From 2-02-FULL-55-14 sp964581115 (GTDB lineage Bacteria > Bacteroidota > Ignavibacteria > UBA10030), in NCBI GenBank assembly GCA_964581115.1, contig CAZOMY010000002.1, forward strand, positions 1-64,000: 64,000 bases of DNA, given 5' to 3'. Each line of letters begins with the position of its first letter. Positions within the stretch are counted from its first letter, which is position 1. The notes under the pieces were generated by a model. It made no database searches. It was not told the DNA's origin and saw only the letters and a list, made by a program, of their open reading frames with translations. A program made the translations under genes and the position numbers. Of this stretch, positions 52,494-60,451 are shown piece after piece.

Positions 52494-53933
52494 ATGTCGG
52501 TCCGCGTCCGCTTTGCTCCAAGTCCCACCGGTTACCTCCACGTCGGCGGTCTGCGAACCGCGCTGTATAATTACCTCTTCGCAAAACACCACGGCGGCTC
52601 GTTCGTTCTTCGCATTGAAGACACCGACCAGTCTCGCAAGGTCGAAGGGGCTGTCGAGAATCTGATCAGCACGCTGCGATGGGCCGGACTGGACTACGAC
52701 GAAGGGCCGGAGAAGGGGGGGGGCTACGGTCCATACGTTCAGTCCGAGCGCCTGAGTCTGTATCGTGAGCATGCGAAGCAATTGGTCGATGCCGGCAAGG
52801 CGTACTACTGTTTCTGCACCCCGGAGCGGCTCGATGAACTGCGGCAGAGGCAGCAGGCTCTCAAGCTGCCGCCGTCGTACGACCGGCGTTGCCGCGACCT
52901 TCCACGCGAAGAATCTTCAAGGCGGGTGGCTGGGGGGGAGGGGCACGTCGTCCGCATGAAGGTGCCGATCGGCGGGGAGATGACGTTCGACGACCGCATT
53001 CGCGGCAAGGTGACGATCGCCCACAAGGTCCTGGACGACCAGGTTCTGCTCAAGTCCGACGGGTACCCGACGTATCATTTGGCCGTGGTCGTCGACGACC
53101 ACCACATGGCTATCACCCACGTCATCCGCGGCGAAGAATGGCTGCCGAGCACGCCGAAGCACATTCTGCTGTATCAGTACTTTGGGTGGGATATCCCGGA
53201 ATTTGCCCATCTGCCGTTGTTGCTGAATCCCGACCGCTCCAAACTGAGCAAGCGCCAGGGTGATGTGGCCGTCGAAGACTACCGCGCGAAAGGCTACTTG
53301 CGCGATGCCATCGTCAATTTCGTCGCCTTTCTCGGATGGAATCCCGGCGACGAGCGCGAACTTTTTACGCTGGAGGAGCTCATTCGCGATTTTTCGCTCG
53401 AGAGGGTTGGCAAAGCGGGAGCCGTGTTCAATGTCGAAAAGCTGCAGTGGCTGAACCAACAGCACTTGCGCCGCCAGCCAACGGACGCGCTCGTGCCCCA
53501 CGTACGACAGCTCATTTCGGATCGCGGCTGGGACATCCCGCGCGATGAGACGATCGGCCGGGCCATCGACCTGATGCGCGAACGCGTCACCTTTGTACAC
53601 GACTTCGTCGAATTCAGCGACTACCTGTTCCGCGACCCCGTGCGATACGATCCCGAGGCGCGCGCGAAGAGCTGGCCGGACGGAGCGACCGATCGCGTGC
53701 GCCAGTTTGCTGATCGCCTCGAGGCGCTGTCGACGTTCGACCATCCCTCCATCGAATCGGCGCTCAAGGAGCTTGCCGAACAACTGCAGATCAAGCCCGG
53801 ACTGCTCGTTCATCCCACGCGGTATGCGCTCTCCGGCAAGACCGTGGGTCCGGGATTGTACGAGATGATGGAGTTCCTGGGCAAAGAGGTCGTACTGCGT
53901 CGGCTTCGTCTCGCCGTCGCCACCCTGGGCTGA
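52494..53933 (+). CDS. gltX: Glutamyl-tRNA synthetase
   Basis: The 479-residue product is a class I synthetase that charges tRNA-Glu. The HIGH-like motif is in RFAPSPTGYLHVGGLRTALYN and the KMSKS-like motif is KLSKRQGD. The C-terminal helical anticodon-binding domain (about 330-479) is complete. A discriminating or non-discriminating form cannot be told; no GatCAB gene is seen here. The ATG at 52494 gives the conserved start; the longer frame upstream is noise. It leads a compact gltX-folB-folK-dNK string. Confidence 0.96.
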   Translation: MSVRVRFAPSPTGYLHVGGLRTALYNYLFAKHHGGSFVLRIEDTDQSRKVEGAVENLISTLRWAGLDYDEGPEKGGGYGPYVQSERLSLYREHAKQLVDAGKAYYCFCTPERLDELRQRQQALKLPPSYDRRCRDLPREESSRRVAGGEGHVVRMKVPIGGEMTFDDRIRGKVTIAHKVLDDQVLLKSDGYPTYHLAVVVDDHHMAITHVIRGEEWLPSTPKHILLYQYFGWDIPEFAHLPLLLNPDRSKLSKRQGDVAVEDYRAKGYLRDAIVNFVAFLGWNPGDERELFTLEELIRDFSLERVGKAGAVFNVEKLQWLNQQHLRRQPTDALVPHVRQLISDRGWDIPRDETIGRAIDLMRERVTFVHDFVEFSDYLFRDPVRYDPEARAKSWPDGATDRVRQFADRLEALSTFDHPSIESALKELAEQLQIKPGLLVHPTRYALSGKTVGPGLYEMMEFLGKEVVLRRLRLAVATLG

Positions 53934-53935
53934 TC

Positions 53936-54316
53936 ATGGCACGTTCAACCCCTCCCGACGTCATCCGGCTTCGCAACGCCGTGTTCTATGCCTATCACGG
54001 CGTCCTGACCGATGAGCAAAACCTCGGCGGCAAGTTCGAGGTTGATGTCGACCTCTTCGGCGACCTGTCGCGTGGAGCGAAGTCAGATCATCTGCGCGAT
54101 ACGGTCGACTATACCAAGGTCTACGAGGCCATTCGCGCCTCCGTCATGGGGAAGAAGTACTTTCTGCTGGAAGCGCTCGGCGAGACCATCGCTCGAACGA
54201 TCCTCAAAGACTTTCGGAGGATCTCGGTGGTGACGGTTCGCGTTCGAAAGCCCGGGGCTCCCATCAAAGGCGTCGTCGATACCGTGGAAGTAGAGGTCAC
54301 TCGACGAAGGGCCTGA
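53936..54316 (+). CDS. folB: Dihydroneopterin aldolase FolB
   Basis: The 126-residue product converts dihydroneopterin to 6-hydroxymethyl-dihydropterin in folate synthesis. IRLRNAVFYAYHGVLTDEQ supplies the pterin-binding start, LRDTVDYTKVYEAI the substrate site and VTVRVRKPGAPIKGVVDTV the final Lys/Pro segment. It follows gltX by two bases and precedes folK by three, which catalyses the next step. Confidence 0.95.
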   Translation: MARSTPPDVIRLRNAVFYAYHGVLTDEQNLGGKFEVDVDLFGDLSRGAKSDHLRDTVDYTKVYEAIRASVMGKKYFLLEALGETIARTILKDFRRISVVTVRVRKPGAPIKGVVDTVEVEVTRRRA

Positions 54317-54319
54317 GAC

Positions 54320-54814
54320 GTGGCACGCTGTTACATCAGCCTTGGGTCGAATACCGGCGACCGGCTCGGATCCCTCCGCTCGGCCGTCGGCGAATTGCGC
54401 TCCATGCTCGACCTCGAGGTGCGTAAGGTCTCATCGTGCTATGAGACGGAGCCGGTGGGGCTAAAGGATCAGCCCGACTTTCTGAATGCGGTCGTCGAGG
54501 TCCGGACGTCGCTGTTCCCGGCCGAGCTGCTTCGGCGCCTGAAGATCGTCGAGCAGCGGCTGGGACGGACGACGGGGGTGCGTTGGGGCCCGCGCGAGAT
54601 CGACCTCGACCTGCTGTTCTGGGGAGACCAGATGCTGACCGGACCCCCGATCGACGTACCGCACCCGGAAGCGCGGAACCGCCGATTCGTTCTGACGCCC
54701 CTGGCGGAGATCGCGCCGTTCGTGAACGACCCCCGTACCGGCAAGCGATTCATCGACCTGCTCGAGGAGTGTCCCGGGCAGGAACGCGTGACGGCCATTC
54801 AGGAAAGCGTATGA
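54320..54814 (+). CDS. folK: HPPK FolK
   Basis: The 164-residue product is 2-amino-4-hydroxy-6-hydroxymethyl-dihydropteridine pyrophosphokinase. ISLGSNTGDRLGSLRSAV, SSCYETEPVGLKDQPDFLN and the Mg/ATP loop GPREIDLDLLFWG with its two Asp residues are clear, followed by VPHPEARNRRFVLTPLAEI. The start is GTG at 54320. The stop overlaps the kinase start by four bases. Confidence 0.96.
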   Translation: MARCYISLGSNTGDRLGSLRSAVGELRSMLDLEVRKVSSCYETEPVGLKDQPDFLNAVVEVRTSLFPAELLRRLKIVEQRLGRTTGVRWGPREIDLDLLFWGDQMLTGPPIDVPHPEARNRRFVLTPLAEIAPFVNDPRTGKRFIDLLEECPGQERVTAIQESV

Positions 54815-55485
54815 CGGACAAAGAGCCGAAATTGCAGCTACCCGCCGAGATCCGGCACATCGCCATCGAGGGGGTCATCGGCGCGGGAAAGACGACGCTG
54901 GCACGCATGCTCTCCGAGCGGCTGGGGGCCCGACTGGTGCTTGAGAAGTTCGAGGAGAATCCGTTCCTGCCGAAGTTCTACGAAGACCCCGAGCGCTATG
55001 CGTTTCAAACGCAGATCTTCTTCCTGCTCAGCCGTTACCGGCAGCAGCAGGACTTGTTCCAGGCCGACCTGTTCCACTCGCATGTCATCTCCGACTACAT
55101 CTTCGAGAAGGACAAGATCTTTGCGTATCTCACCCTTCAGGACGAAGAGCTGAAGCTCTACGAGAGTCTCCTCGGGTCGATCGAGAAGAACATCCCCCAG
55201 CCCGATCTTGTCATCTATCTCCAGTCGAGCGTCGACCGGCTGATGAAGAACATCCGCATACGCGGGCGCGAGATGGAAGAGAACATGTCGGAAGATTACA
55301 TCCGCGAGTTGAACGAGGCCTACAACTATTTCTTCTTCCGCTACAAGTCGGCGCCACTTCTCATCGTACGTTCGACGGACATCGACTTCGTCAACAAGAA
55401 GGTGGATTTCGACGATCTGCTGAACCAGATCCTGCGTCCGAACAAGGCGCCCGTGGAGTACTACAACCCCTCCCCAAGCCGCTGA
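54811..55485 (+). CDS. Deoxynucleoside kinase
   Basis: The 224-residue product belongs to the dCK/dGK family that phosphorylates salvaged deoxynucleosides. The P-loop is EGVIGAGKTTLARML. LEKFEENPFLPKFYEDPERY carries the substrate-side Glu, and FHSHVISDYIFEKDKIFA is the DRS-like region. The lid region RIRGREMEENMSEDYIREL is present. The exact substrate cannot be read from sequence. The pairing of folK with this kinase is common in Bacteroidota. The stop overlaps the next small gene. Confidence 0.92.
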   Translation: MTDKEPKLQLPAEIRHIAIEGVIGAGKTTLARMLSERLGARLVLEKFEENPFLPKFYEDPERYAFQTQIFFLLSRYRQQQDLFQADLFHSHVISDYIFEKDKIFAYLTLQDEELKLYESLLGSIEKNIPQPDLVIYLQSSVDRLMKNIRIRGREMEENMSEDYIRELNEAYNYFFFRYKSAPLLIVRSTDIDFVNKKVDFDDLLNQILRPNKAPVEYYNPSPSR

Positions 55486-55706
55486 TGCTGCGCTATACCT
55501 TGCTCGTCATCCTCCGGTCGATCCTTGCCGTCGTCCTGCTCTTTGCGCTCTTTCGCCTTCTGCGGCGAACGTGGCGCTCCTTCTGGGAAGGCTTGCGGGG
55601 GACGAAGGAGGCGCCCCCCGTGCCTCAGGGTCGTCCGACTCGACCGAAGGTCGAATACCAAGACCTGAGGGATGCTTCCTTCAAGGAGGAGAAGCGACCT
55701 TCCTGA
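55485..55706 (+). CDS. Small membrane protein
   Basis: The 73-residue product has one N-terminal hydrophobic helix (about 3-25, TLLVILRSILAVVLLFALF), then a basic amphipathic stretch RLLRRTWRSFWEGL and an acidic/Pro-rich tail. Small proteins of this kind (DUF4834-like) follow the nucleoside kinase in many Bacteroidota genomes, but I cannot confirm the family. The ATG at 55485 shares its first base with the end of the kinase stop. Confidence 0.6.
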   Translation: MLRYTLLVILRSILAVVLLFALFRLLRRTWRSFWEGLRGTKEAPPVPQGRPTRPKVEYQDLRDASFKEEKRPS

Positions 55707-55752
55707 CGCGCCGCAACCGCTTGTCCCTCCGTCCACACCCCCACCTCACTTC

Positions 55753-55784
55753 TTGGTATTCTTGAAAAAAACCCCCATATTTTC
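55753..55784 (+). promoter_or_regulatory. Candidate promoter for asnS
   Basis: TTG (55753-55755), 22 bases, then TATTTTC (55778-55784), in an AT-rich patch unusual for this window. The ATG follows at 55812. Confidence 0.35.
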
Positions 55785-55811
55785 TCGATTAGAACGAATT
55801 CGACCTTCGAC

Positions 55812-57107
55812 ATGGGACGGATCTATATTGAAGACCTCGGCCAGCACGTCGGACAGGATGTGCAGCTCCATGGCTGGCTGTACCACAAGCGCTCGAGCGG
55901 GAAGATCCGATTCCTCCTGCTAAGAGACGGTACGGGTATCATCCAAGGGGTCATGGTCAAGGGGCAGGTGGACGATGCCGCCTTTTCCCTCTTTGACGAA
56001 CTGACACAGGAATCATCGTTCATGATGCAGGGGAAGGTCCGCAAGGACGATCGCGCTCCTGGCGGGTTTGAACTGGACGTGACGGGTCTGAAGGTCTACC
56101 AGATCGCCAAGGACTATCCGATCACCCCGAAAGAACACGGCATCGAATTTCTTGCGGACCGTCGCCACTTGTGGCTGCGATCGGCCCGACAGCACGCGAT
56201 CATGCGAGTGCGCCATCGCGTCATCAAGGCCATCCGGGACTTCTTCGACGGCCGCGGATTCACCCTTGTCGACAGCCCGATCCTGACCCCTGCCGCGTGC
56301 GAAGGGACCAGCACGCTGTTCGAAACCCCGTATTTCGACCTGGGCAGCGCCTACCTGACCCAATCGGGGCAGCTCTACGCCGAGGCCGGTGCGATGGCGC
56401 TCGGCAAGGTGTATTGCTTCGGTCCGACCTTCCGCGCTGAAAAATCCAAGACCCGTCGGCATCTGACGGAGTTCTGGATGGTGGAGCCGGAAGTGGCCTT
56501 CAATGACCTGAACGACAACATGGACCTTGCCGAGGATTTTCTCGAGTACATCGTCCAATCGGTCTTGAGGGATAAGGCCGCCGAGCTGAAGACGCTCGAA
56601 CGCAATACGGCCAAGCTCGAATCAGTGCGAAAGCCGTTCCCACGCATCTCCTACGATGAAGCCGTCGAGATCCTTAAGAAGAAAGGTGTGGCGTTCGAGT
56701 GGGGCAATGACTTCGGCGGGACCGACGAGACGCTTATTTCCGAGGAATTCGACCGGCCGGTCATGGTCCATCGCTATCCTTCGGCCGTCAAGGCCTTCTA
56801 CATGAAACGCGATCCACAGAATCCCAATGTGGCTTTGGCCGTCGACGTGCTCGCCCCCGAAGGGTACGGAGAGGTCATTGGTGGAAGCCAGCGCGAAGAT
56901 GACATCGATCTGCTCCTGAAACGGATCGAGGAGCATCAATTGCCCCGCGAGGCGTTCGAGTGGTATCTCGACCTTCGCCGCTTCGGTTCCGTGCCCCATG
57001 CCGGCTTCGGCCTGGGCATTGAGAGGACCGTCTCGTGGATCTGCGGTTTGGAACACATCCGCGAGACGGTGCCCTTCCCCCGTATGATCTATCGCCTGAC
57101 GCCTTGA
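55812..57107 (+). CDS. asnS: Asparaginyl-tRNA synthetase
   Basis: The 431-residue product is a class II synthetase with an N-terminal OB-fold anticodon domain (about 1-105, VQLHGWLYHKRSSGKIRFLL). The catalytic core contains motif 2 FRAEKSKTRRHLTEFWMVEPE and motif 3 GFGLGIERTVSWICG. LTQSGQLYAEAGAMALGKVY and EGTSTLFETPYF are AsnRS rather than AspRS features, so charging of tRNA-Asn is likely direct. The gene has its own AT-rich upstream region and is followed closely by the ABC genes. Confidence 0.95.
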   Translation: MGRIYIEDLGQHVGQDVQLHGWLYHKRSSGKIRFLLLRDGTGIIQGVMVKGQVDDAAFSLFDELTQESSFMMQGKVRKDDRAPGGFELDVTGLKVYQIAKDYPITPKEHGIEFLADRRHLWLRSARQHAIMRVRHRVIKAIRDFFDGRGFTLVDSPILTPAACEGTSTLFETPYFDLGSAYLTQSGQLYAEAGAMALGKVYCFGPTFRAEKSKTRRHLTEFWMVEPEVAFNDLNDNMDLAEDFLEYIVQSVLRDKAAELKTLERNTAKLESVRKPFPRISYDEAVEILKKKGVAFEWGNDFGGTDETLISEEFDRPVMVHRYPSAVKAFYMKRDPQNPNVALAVDVLAPEGYGEVIGGSQREDDIDLLLKRIEEHQLPREAFEWYLDLRRFGSVPHAGFGLGIERTVSWICGLEHIRETVPFPRMIYRLTP

Positions 57108-57109
57108 CG

Positions 57110-58264
57110 ATGCTTTCCATCCGCGACCTCCGGAAGACGTTCGATCGTGTCGTGGCTGTCGACGGCATCTCGTTCGACGTGCGGCGCGGAGAACTGTTCG
57201 GTCTGCTCGGTCCCAACGGAGCGGGAAAGACGACGACGATCCGGACGGTGCTGGACATTATCAAGCCCGACAGCGGCGTCATCAGCTTCGACGGCAAGCC
57301 GTTCACGCGCGAGCTGTGGAACAGCATCGGTTACCTGCCGGAAGAGCGGGGACTTTACAAGAAGTCGAAGGTCATCAGCGCCATCCTCTACTTCGCCGCC
57401 CTGAAAGGTATGACCGAGGCCGAGGCGAAGCCTCGGGCCGTGCAATGGCTCGAGCGATTCGCCCTTGCCGACGTCGCCCACCGGCGTGTGGAAGAGCTGT
57501 CGAAAGGGAACCAGCAGAAGGTTCAGCTCATCACCTCTCTCATCCACAGTCCGCAGCTGCTCATCCTCGACGAACCGTTCTCCGGCCTCGACCCCGTCAA
57601 CCAGATCCTCCTCAAGGATATCCTGCAAGACCTGCGCAACCAGAATATCGCTATCGTCTTCTCTACGCATCAGATGGAGCAGGTGGAGAAGCTGTGCGAC
57701 GAGATCATCCTGATCCACAAGGGACGTGCCGTCGTGCAGGGACGGATCCGCGACGTGAAACAGGCGCACGGGTCAAACACGGTGCATCTGGAATTTGAGG
57801 GCGACGGCGCATTCCTCCGGTCCATCGACCACGTGAAGCGGGCAGAGGTCTATCCGAATGAAGCGGAGCTCGAACTGGCCGACCCCGCTCAAAGTCAGTC
57901 GATCCTGCAGGCGGCGTCGGCCCGCCTGCGGGTGAAGCGGTTCGAGGTCCTGGAGCCTTCGCTCGAGTCGATCTTTGTCCGTTCGGTCGGCGGTCACGAG
58001 ACCCTCGAGAAGGCTGCGTCGAAGAAGATCGAGGCGGCCGCTCCGCGTCGGTCGGTCTCGGGCGACAAGGAGGTGCGCAAGGCGCTGGTCAGCATGGCGA
58101 TCGCGGCCGTGATGGCTGCCTTCTTTATCGGCAAGGGGGCCGTCGATGGACATCTTGACCCGTCGATGGTGGCGCTGTGGGCCGCCGTTTTTGCGTTCAC
58201 CGGCTTCCGGTACGTGCAGGCGCGAAAGAAGGCCGGGCGTTCCGCCCCGGGAGGGACTGTATGA
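57110..58264 (+). CDS. ABC exporter ATPase with C-terminal membrane tail
   Basis: The 384-residue product is a NatA/CcmA-type ATPase. Walker A is LLGPNGAGKTTTIRT, the signature ELSKGNQQKVQ, Walker B LLILDEPFSGLDP, and the switch His lies in VFSTHQMEQ. A DUF4162-like domain follows (about 235-300). Unusually, residues from about 330 carry two hydrophobic stretches, LVSMAIAAVMAAFFIG and MVALWAAVFAFTGFRYV, ending in a basic tail. The gene overlaps the permease by four bases. I chose ATG 57110 because the longer frame overlaps asnS. Confidence 0.9.
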   Translation: MLSIRDLRKTFDRVVAVDGISFDVRRGELFGLLGPNGAGKTTTIRTVLDIIKPDSGVISFDGKPFTRELWNSIGYLPEERGLYKKSKVISAILYFAALKGMTEAEAKPRAVQWLERFALADVAHRRVEELSKGNQQKVQLITSLIHSPQLLILDEPFSGLDPVNQILLKDILQDLRNQNIAIVFSTHQMEQVEKLCDEIILIHKGRAVVQGRIRDVKQAHGSNTVHLEFEGDGAFLRSIDHVKRAEVYPNEAELELADPAQSQSILQAASARLRVKRFEVLEPSLESIFVRSVGGHETLEKAASKKIEAAAPRRSVSGDKEVRKALVSMAIAAVMAAFFIGKGAVDGHLDPSMVALWAAVFAFTGFRYVQARKKAGRSAPGGTV

Positions 58265-59505
58265 GCAAGCTCTTCACGGTGGCGAAGTGGGAGTTCCTCG
58301 AGAAGGTCAAATCGAAGGCGTTTCTCATCTCGCTATTGCTCATGCCGGTCATTGTCGTCGGTATGGGCGTTCTGCCTGGACTGCTGGCGACCAAGGAGGA
58401 CGACCGAACGCTCGTCATCGGCGTCATCGATGAGACGGGCGCCATTGCAGCGCCGTTGGCCGAGCGTATCGAGGAGAAGTACCGAAAGGAGGACGGACAA
58501 CCACAGTATGTCGTCCGGAACCTCGGCACCGACGGCGGACTGGAGGCGCGACGTGATGAGGCGGTACGCCTGCTCGCGGAGGAACAGCTCGAAGGCTTCC
58601 TCGTCATCCCGGCGTCGGTCGCCGACAGCGGGAACGTAGTCTACCGCGCTCGGAATATCGGCAACTTTCGCATCCAGGAGCGATTCTCTCGTACGATCGA
58701 GGAACTCATCACGGAACAACGGATGTCGGCGGAAGGGCTGGATGTGCGAAGGATCCGGGCACTGACGGCCGAGATCAACCTCCGGTCGATCAAGGTGAAT
58801 GAGAAGGGGGAGGAGTCAGAGTCGGGATTCCTCCAGACGTTCTTCACGTCGTACATCGCCCTCATGATGCTGATGTTCATGGTCATGACCTCCGGACAGC
58901 TGCTGATCAGGAGTGTGGTGGAGGAGAAGCAGAATCGGGTGATCGAAGTGCTCCTGTCGTCGTGCTCCTCGCGCGAGCTCATGGCGGGCAAGATCCTTGG
59001 ACTGAGCGGACTGGGCCTCGTTCAGCTGGGACTGTGGGCCCTCGGGCTGCTTGCGGTAATGCTCAAGACCCAGCAGTTGGTGGCGGCCCCGGACGTCATG
59101 CTCCTGACCCTGCTGTACTTCCTGCTCGGGTATTTCCTTTATGCAGGCATTTTTGTGGCGGCGGGCGCTCCGGTGACCACGGAGCAAGAGGCGCAGCAGA
59201 TCACCAGCTACGTCAGTCTGATGCTCGTCTTTCCGATCGTGCTGGCGGTGCCGGCAATGCAGAACCCTGACGCGACGTATATACGCGTGCTGTCATTCAT
59301 CCCTCTGCTGACGCCGGCCTTCATGGTATTGCGCATGCCGATCCAGATGCCGCCGATGTGGGAGATCCTTGCGACGCTCGGTCTCTTGGCCGCCTCGGTT
59401 GTCGGTATAATGTGGGTGGCGGGGAAGATCTTCCGTATCGCCATTCTCGTCTACGGCAAGAAGCCGTCGTTCCGACAGTTGTGGGCGTGGGCGAGAGAGA
59501 GTTAA
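58261..59505 (+). CDS. ABC-2 family permease, NatB type
   Basis: The 414-residue product pairs with the ATPase upstream. It has one membrane helix near residues 20-40 (FLISLLLMPVIVVGMGVLPG), a large extracytoplasmic domain (about 45-200) and five or six further helices from about 205. SYIALMMLMFMVMTSGQLLIRSVVEEKQNRVIEVLLSSCSS is read in two parts as the ABC-2 core, with the conserved EEK region at its centre. NatAB-type exporters move sodium or peptides; the substrate here is unknown. The start overlaps the ATPase gene as ATGA. Confidence 0.88.
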   Translation: MSKLFTVAKWEFLEKVKSKAFLISLLLMPVIVVGMGVLPGLLATKEDDRTLVIGVIDETGAIAAPLAERIEEKYRKEDGQPQYVVRNLGTDGGLEARRDEAVRLLAEEQLEGFLVIPASVADSGNVVYRARNIGNFRIQERFSRTIEELITEQRMSAEGLDVRRIRALTAEINLRSIKVNEKGEESESGFLQTFFTSYIALMMLMFMVMTSGQLLIRSVVEEKQNRVIEVLLSSCSSRELMAGKILGLSGLGLVQLGLWALGLLAVMLKTQQLVAAPDVMLLTLLYFLLGYFLYAGIFVAAGAPVTTEQEAQQITSYVSLMLVFPIVLAVPAMQNPDATYIRVLSFIPLLTPAFMVLRMPIQMPPMWEILATLGLLAASVVGIMWVAGKIFRIAILVYGKKPSFRQLWAWARES

Positions 59506-59518
59506 GTATTCCAATAGT

Positions 59519-59555
59519 CGATTGACGTTTGACGATCTACGATTCTCGATTCACG
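59519..59555. repeat. Degenerate heptad repeat (GATNNAC type)
   Basis: Five consecutive seven-base words read GATTGAC-GTTTGAC and then GATCTAC-GATTCTC and GATTCAC. They are diverged relatives of the heptads in the 6659-6887 repeat, in the opposite orientation. The tract sits in the 79-base gap before nuoJ. Confidence 0.65.
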
Positions 59556-59584
59556 GGGCATTGCGGATATCAAAGGAACACACC

Positions 59585-60097
59585 GTGACACTTGAACAAC
59601 TGATGTTCTACACGCTGGGGACAGTGGCGGTCGGGTCCGGAGTACTGGTGGTGACCCGGCGGAACCCGATCATGTCGGCCTTGTCGCTCGTCCTCAATTT
59701 CTTCTGTCTCGCCGGGCTGTACCTGACGCTGAACGCCCAGTTCATCGCCGTCATCCAGATCATCGTGTACGCCGGCGCGATCATGGTGCTCTTCCTGTTC
59801 GTCATCATGCTCCTGAACCTGCGCGACGAGCGGGCCTTGTGGGAAGGGCTTTCGGCCCGGAAGGTCATCGGCGCCGGCCTGGTGTTCGGGCTGCTGCTGC
59901 AGGTGCTCTACATCCTGATCAATTCCGCGGGGGGCTTCCCGCAGAAGGATGCTGCTCTGGCCGTCTCGATCGGAACGGTGGAGGTCATCGGTGTCCAGCT
60001 CTTTACGACGTTCCTCTTTCCCTTCGAGGTGACGTCGCTCCTGCTCACGGCCGCGATCGTCGGCGCCGTGCTCCTTGCCAAAAAGAAACTCGACTGA
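59585..60097 (+). CDS. nuoJ: NADH-quinone oxidoreductase subunit J
   Basis: The 170-residue product is the NuoJ membrane subunit of complex I with five helices and IQIIVYAGAIMVLFLFVIML as the signature with the pi-bulge helix. The start is GTG at 59585 with AAAGGAA ten bases upstream; the longer frame lies in the heptad tract. It begins a nuoJ-K-L-M-N run. No nuoA-I genes precede it; the neighbour is an ABC exporter. Confidence 0.93.
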   Translation: MTLEQLMFYTLGTVAVGSGVLVVTRRNPIMSALSLVLNFFCLAGLYLTLNAQFIAVIQIIVYAGAIMVLFLFVIMLLNLRDERALWEGLSARKVIGAGLVFGLLLQVLYILINSAGGFPQKDAALAVSIGTVEVIGVQLFTTFLFPFEVTSLLLTAAIVGAVLLAKKKLD

Positions 60098-60103
60098 TCG
60101 CCC

Positions 60104-60406
60104 ATGGTTCCCCTGAGTCACTACCTGGTCCTGAGCGCCGTCCTTTTCATGACCGGCGCCGTCGGCGTGCTGGCGCGTCGGAACGCCATCATCGTCTTCA
60201 TGTCGATCGAACTGATGCTGAACTCCGTCAACCTCACTCTCGTTGCGTTCTCGAGCTTCCTCGGCAATGTCACCGGTCAGATCTTCGTGTTCTTCGTCAT
60301 GACCGTGGCGGCGGCCGAGGCCGCCGTGGGCTTGGCGATCATCATCGCCATCTATCGCCGTAAGCAGACGCTCAACCTCGACGAGATCAATATCTTGAAA
60401 TGGTAG
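60104..60406 (+). CDS. nuoK: NADH-quinone oxidoreductase subunit K
   Basis: The 100-residue product is NuoK, a three-helix antiporter-like subunit. VFMSIELMLNSVNL holds the conserved membrane Glu used in proton transfer. VMTVAAAEAAVGLAIIIAI carries the second Glu, and the end TLNLDEINILKW is typical. The gene is six bases after nuoJ. Confidence 0.96.
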   Translation: MVPLSHYLVLSAVLFMTGAVGVLARRNAIIVFMSIELMLNSVNLTLVAFSSFLGNVTGQIFVFFVMTVAAAEAAVGLAIIIAIYRRKQTLNLDEINILKW

Positions 60407-60451
60407 AGCAGACCCGTTTGAGAATGCTCATCTTTCCATCGCGCTGATGCC

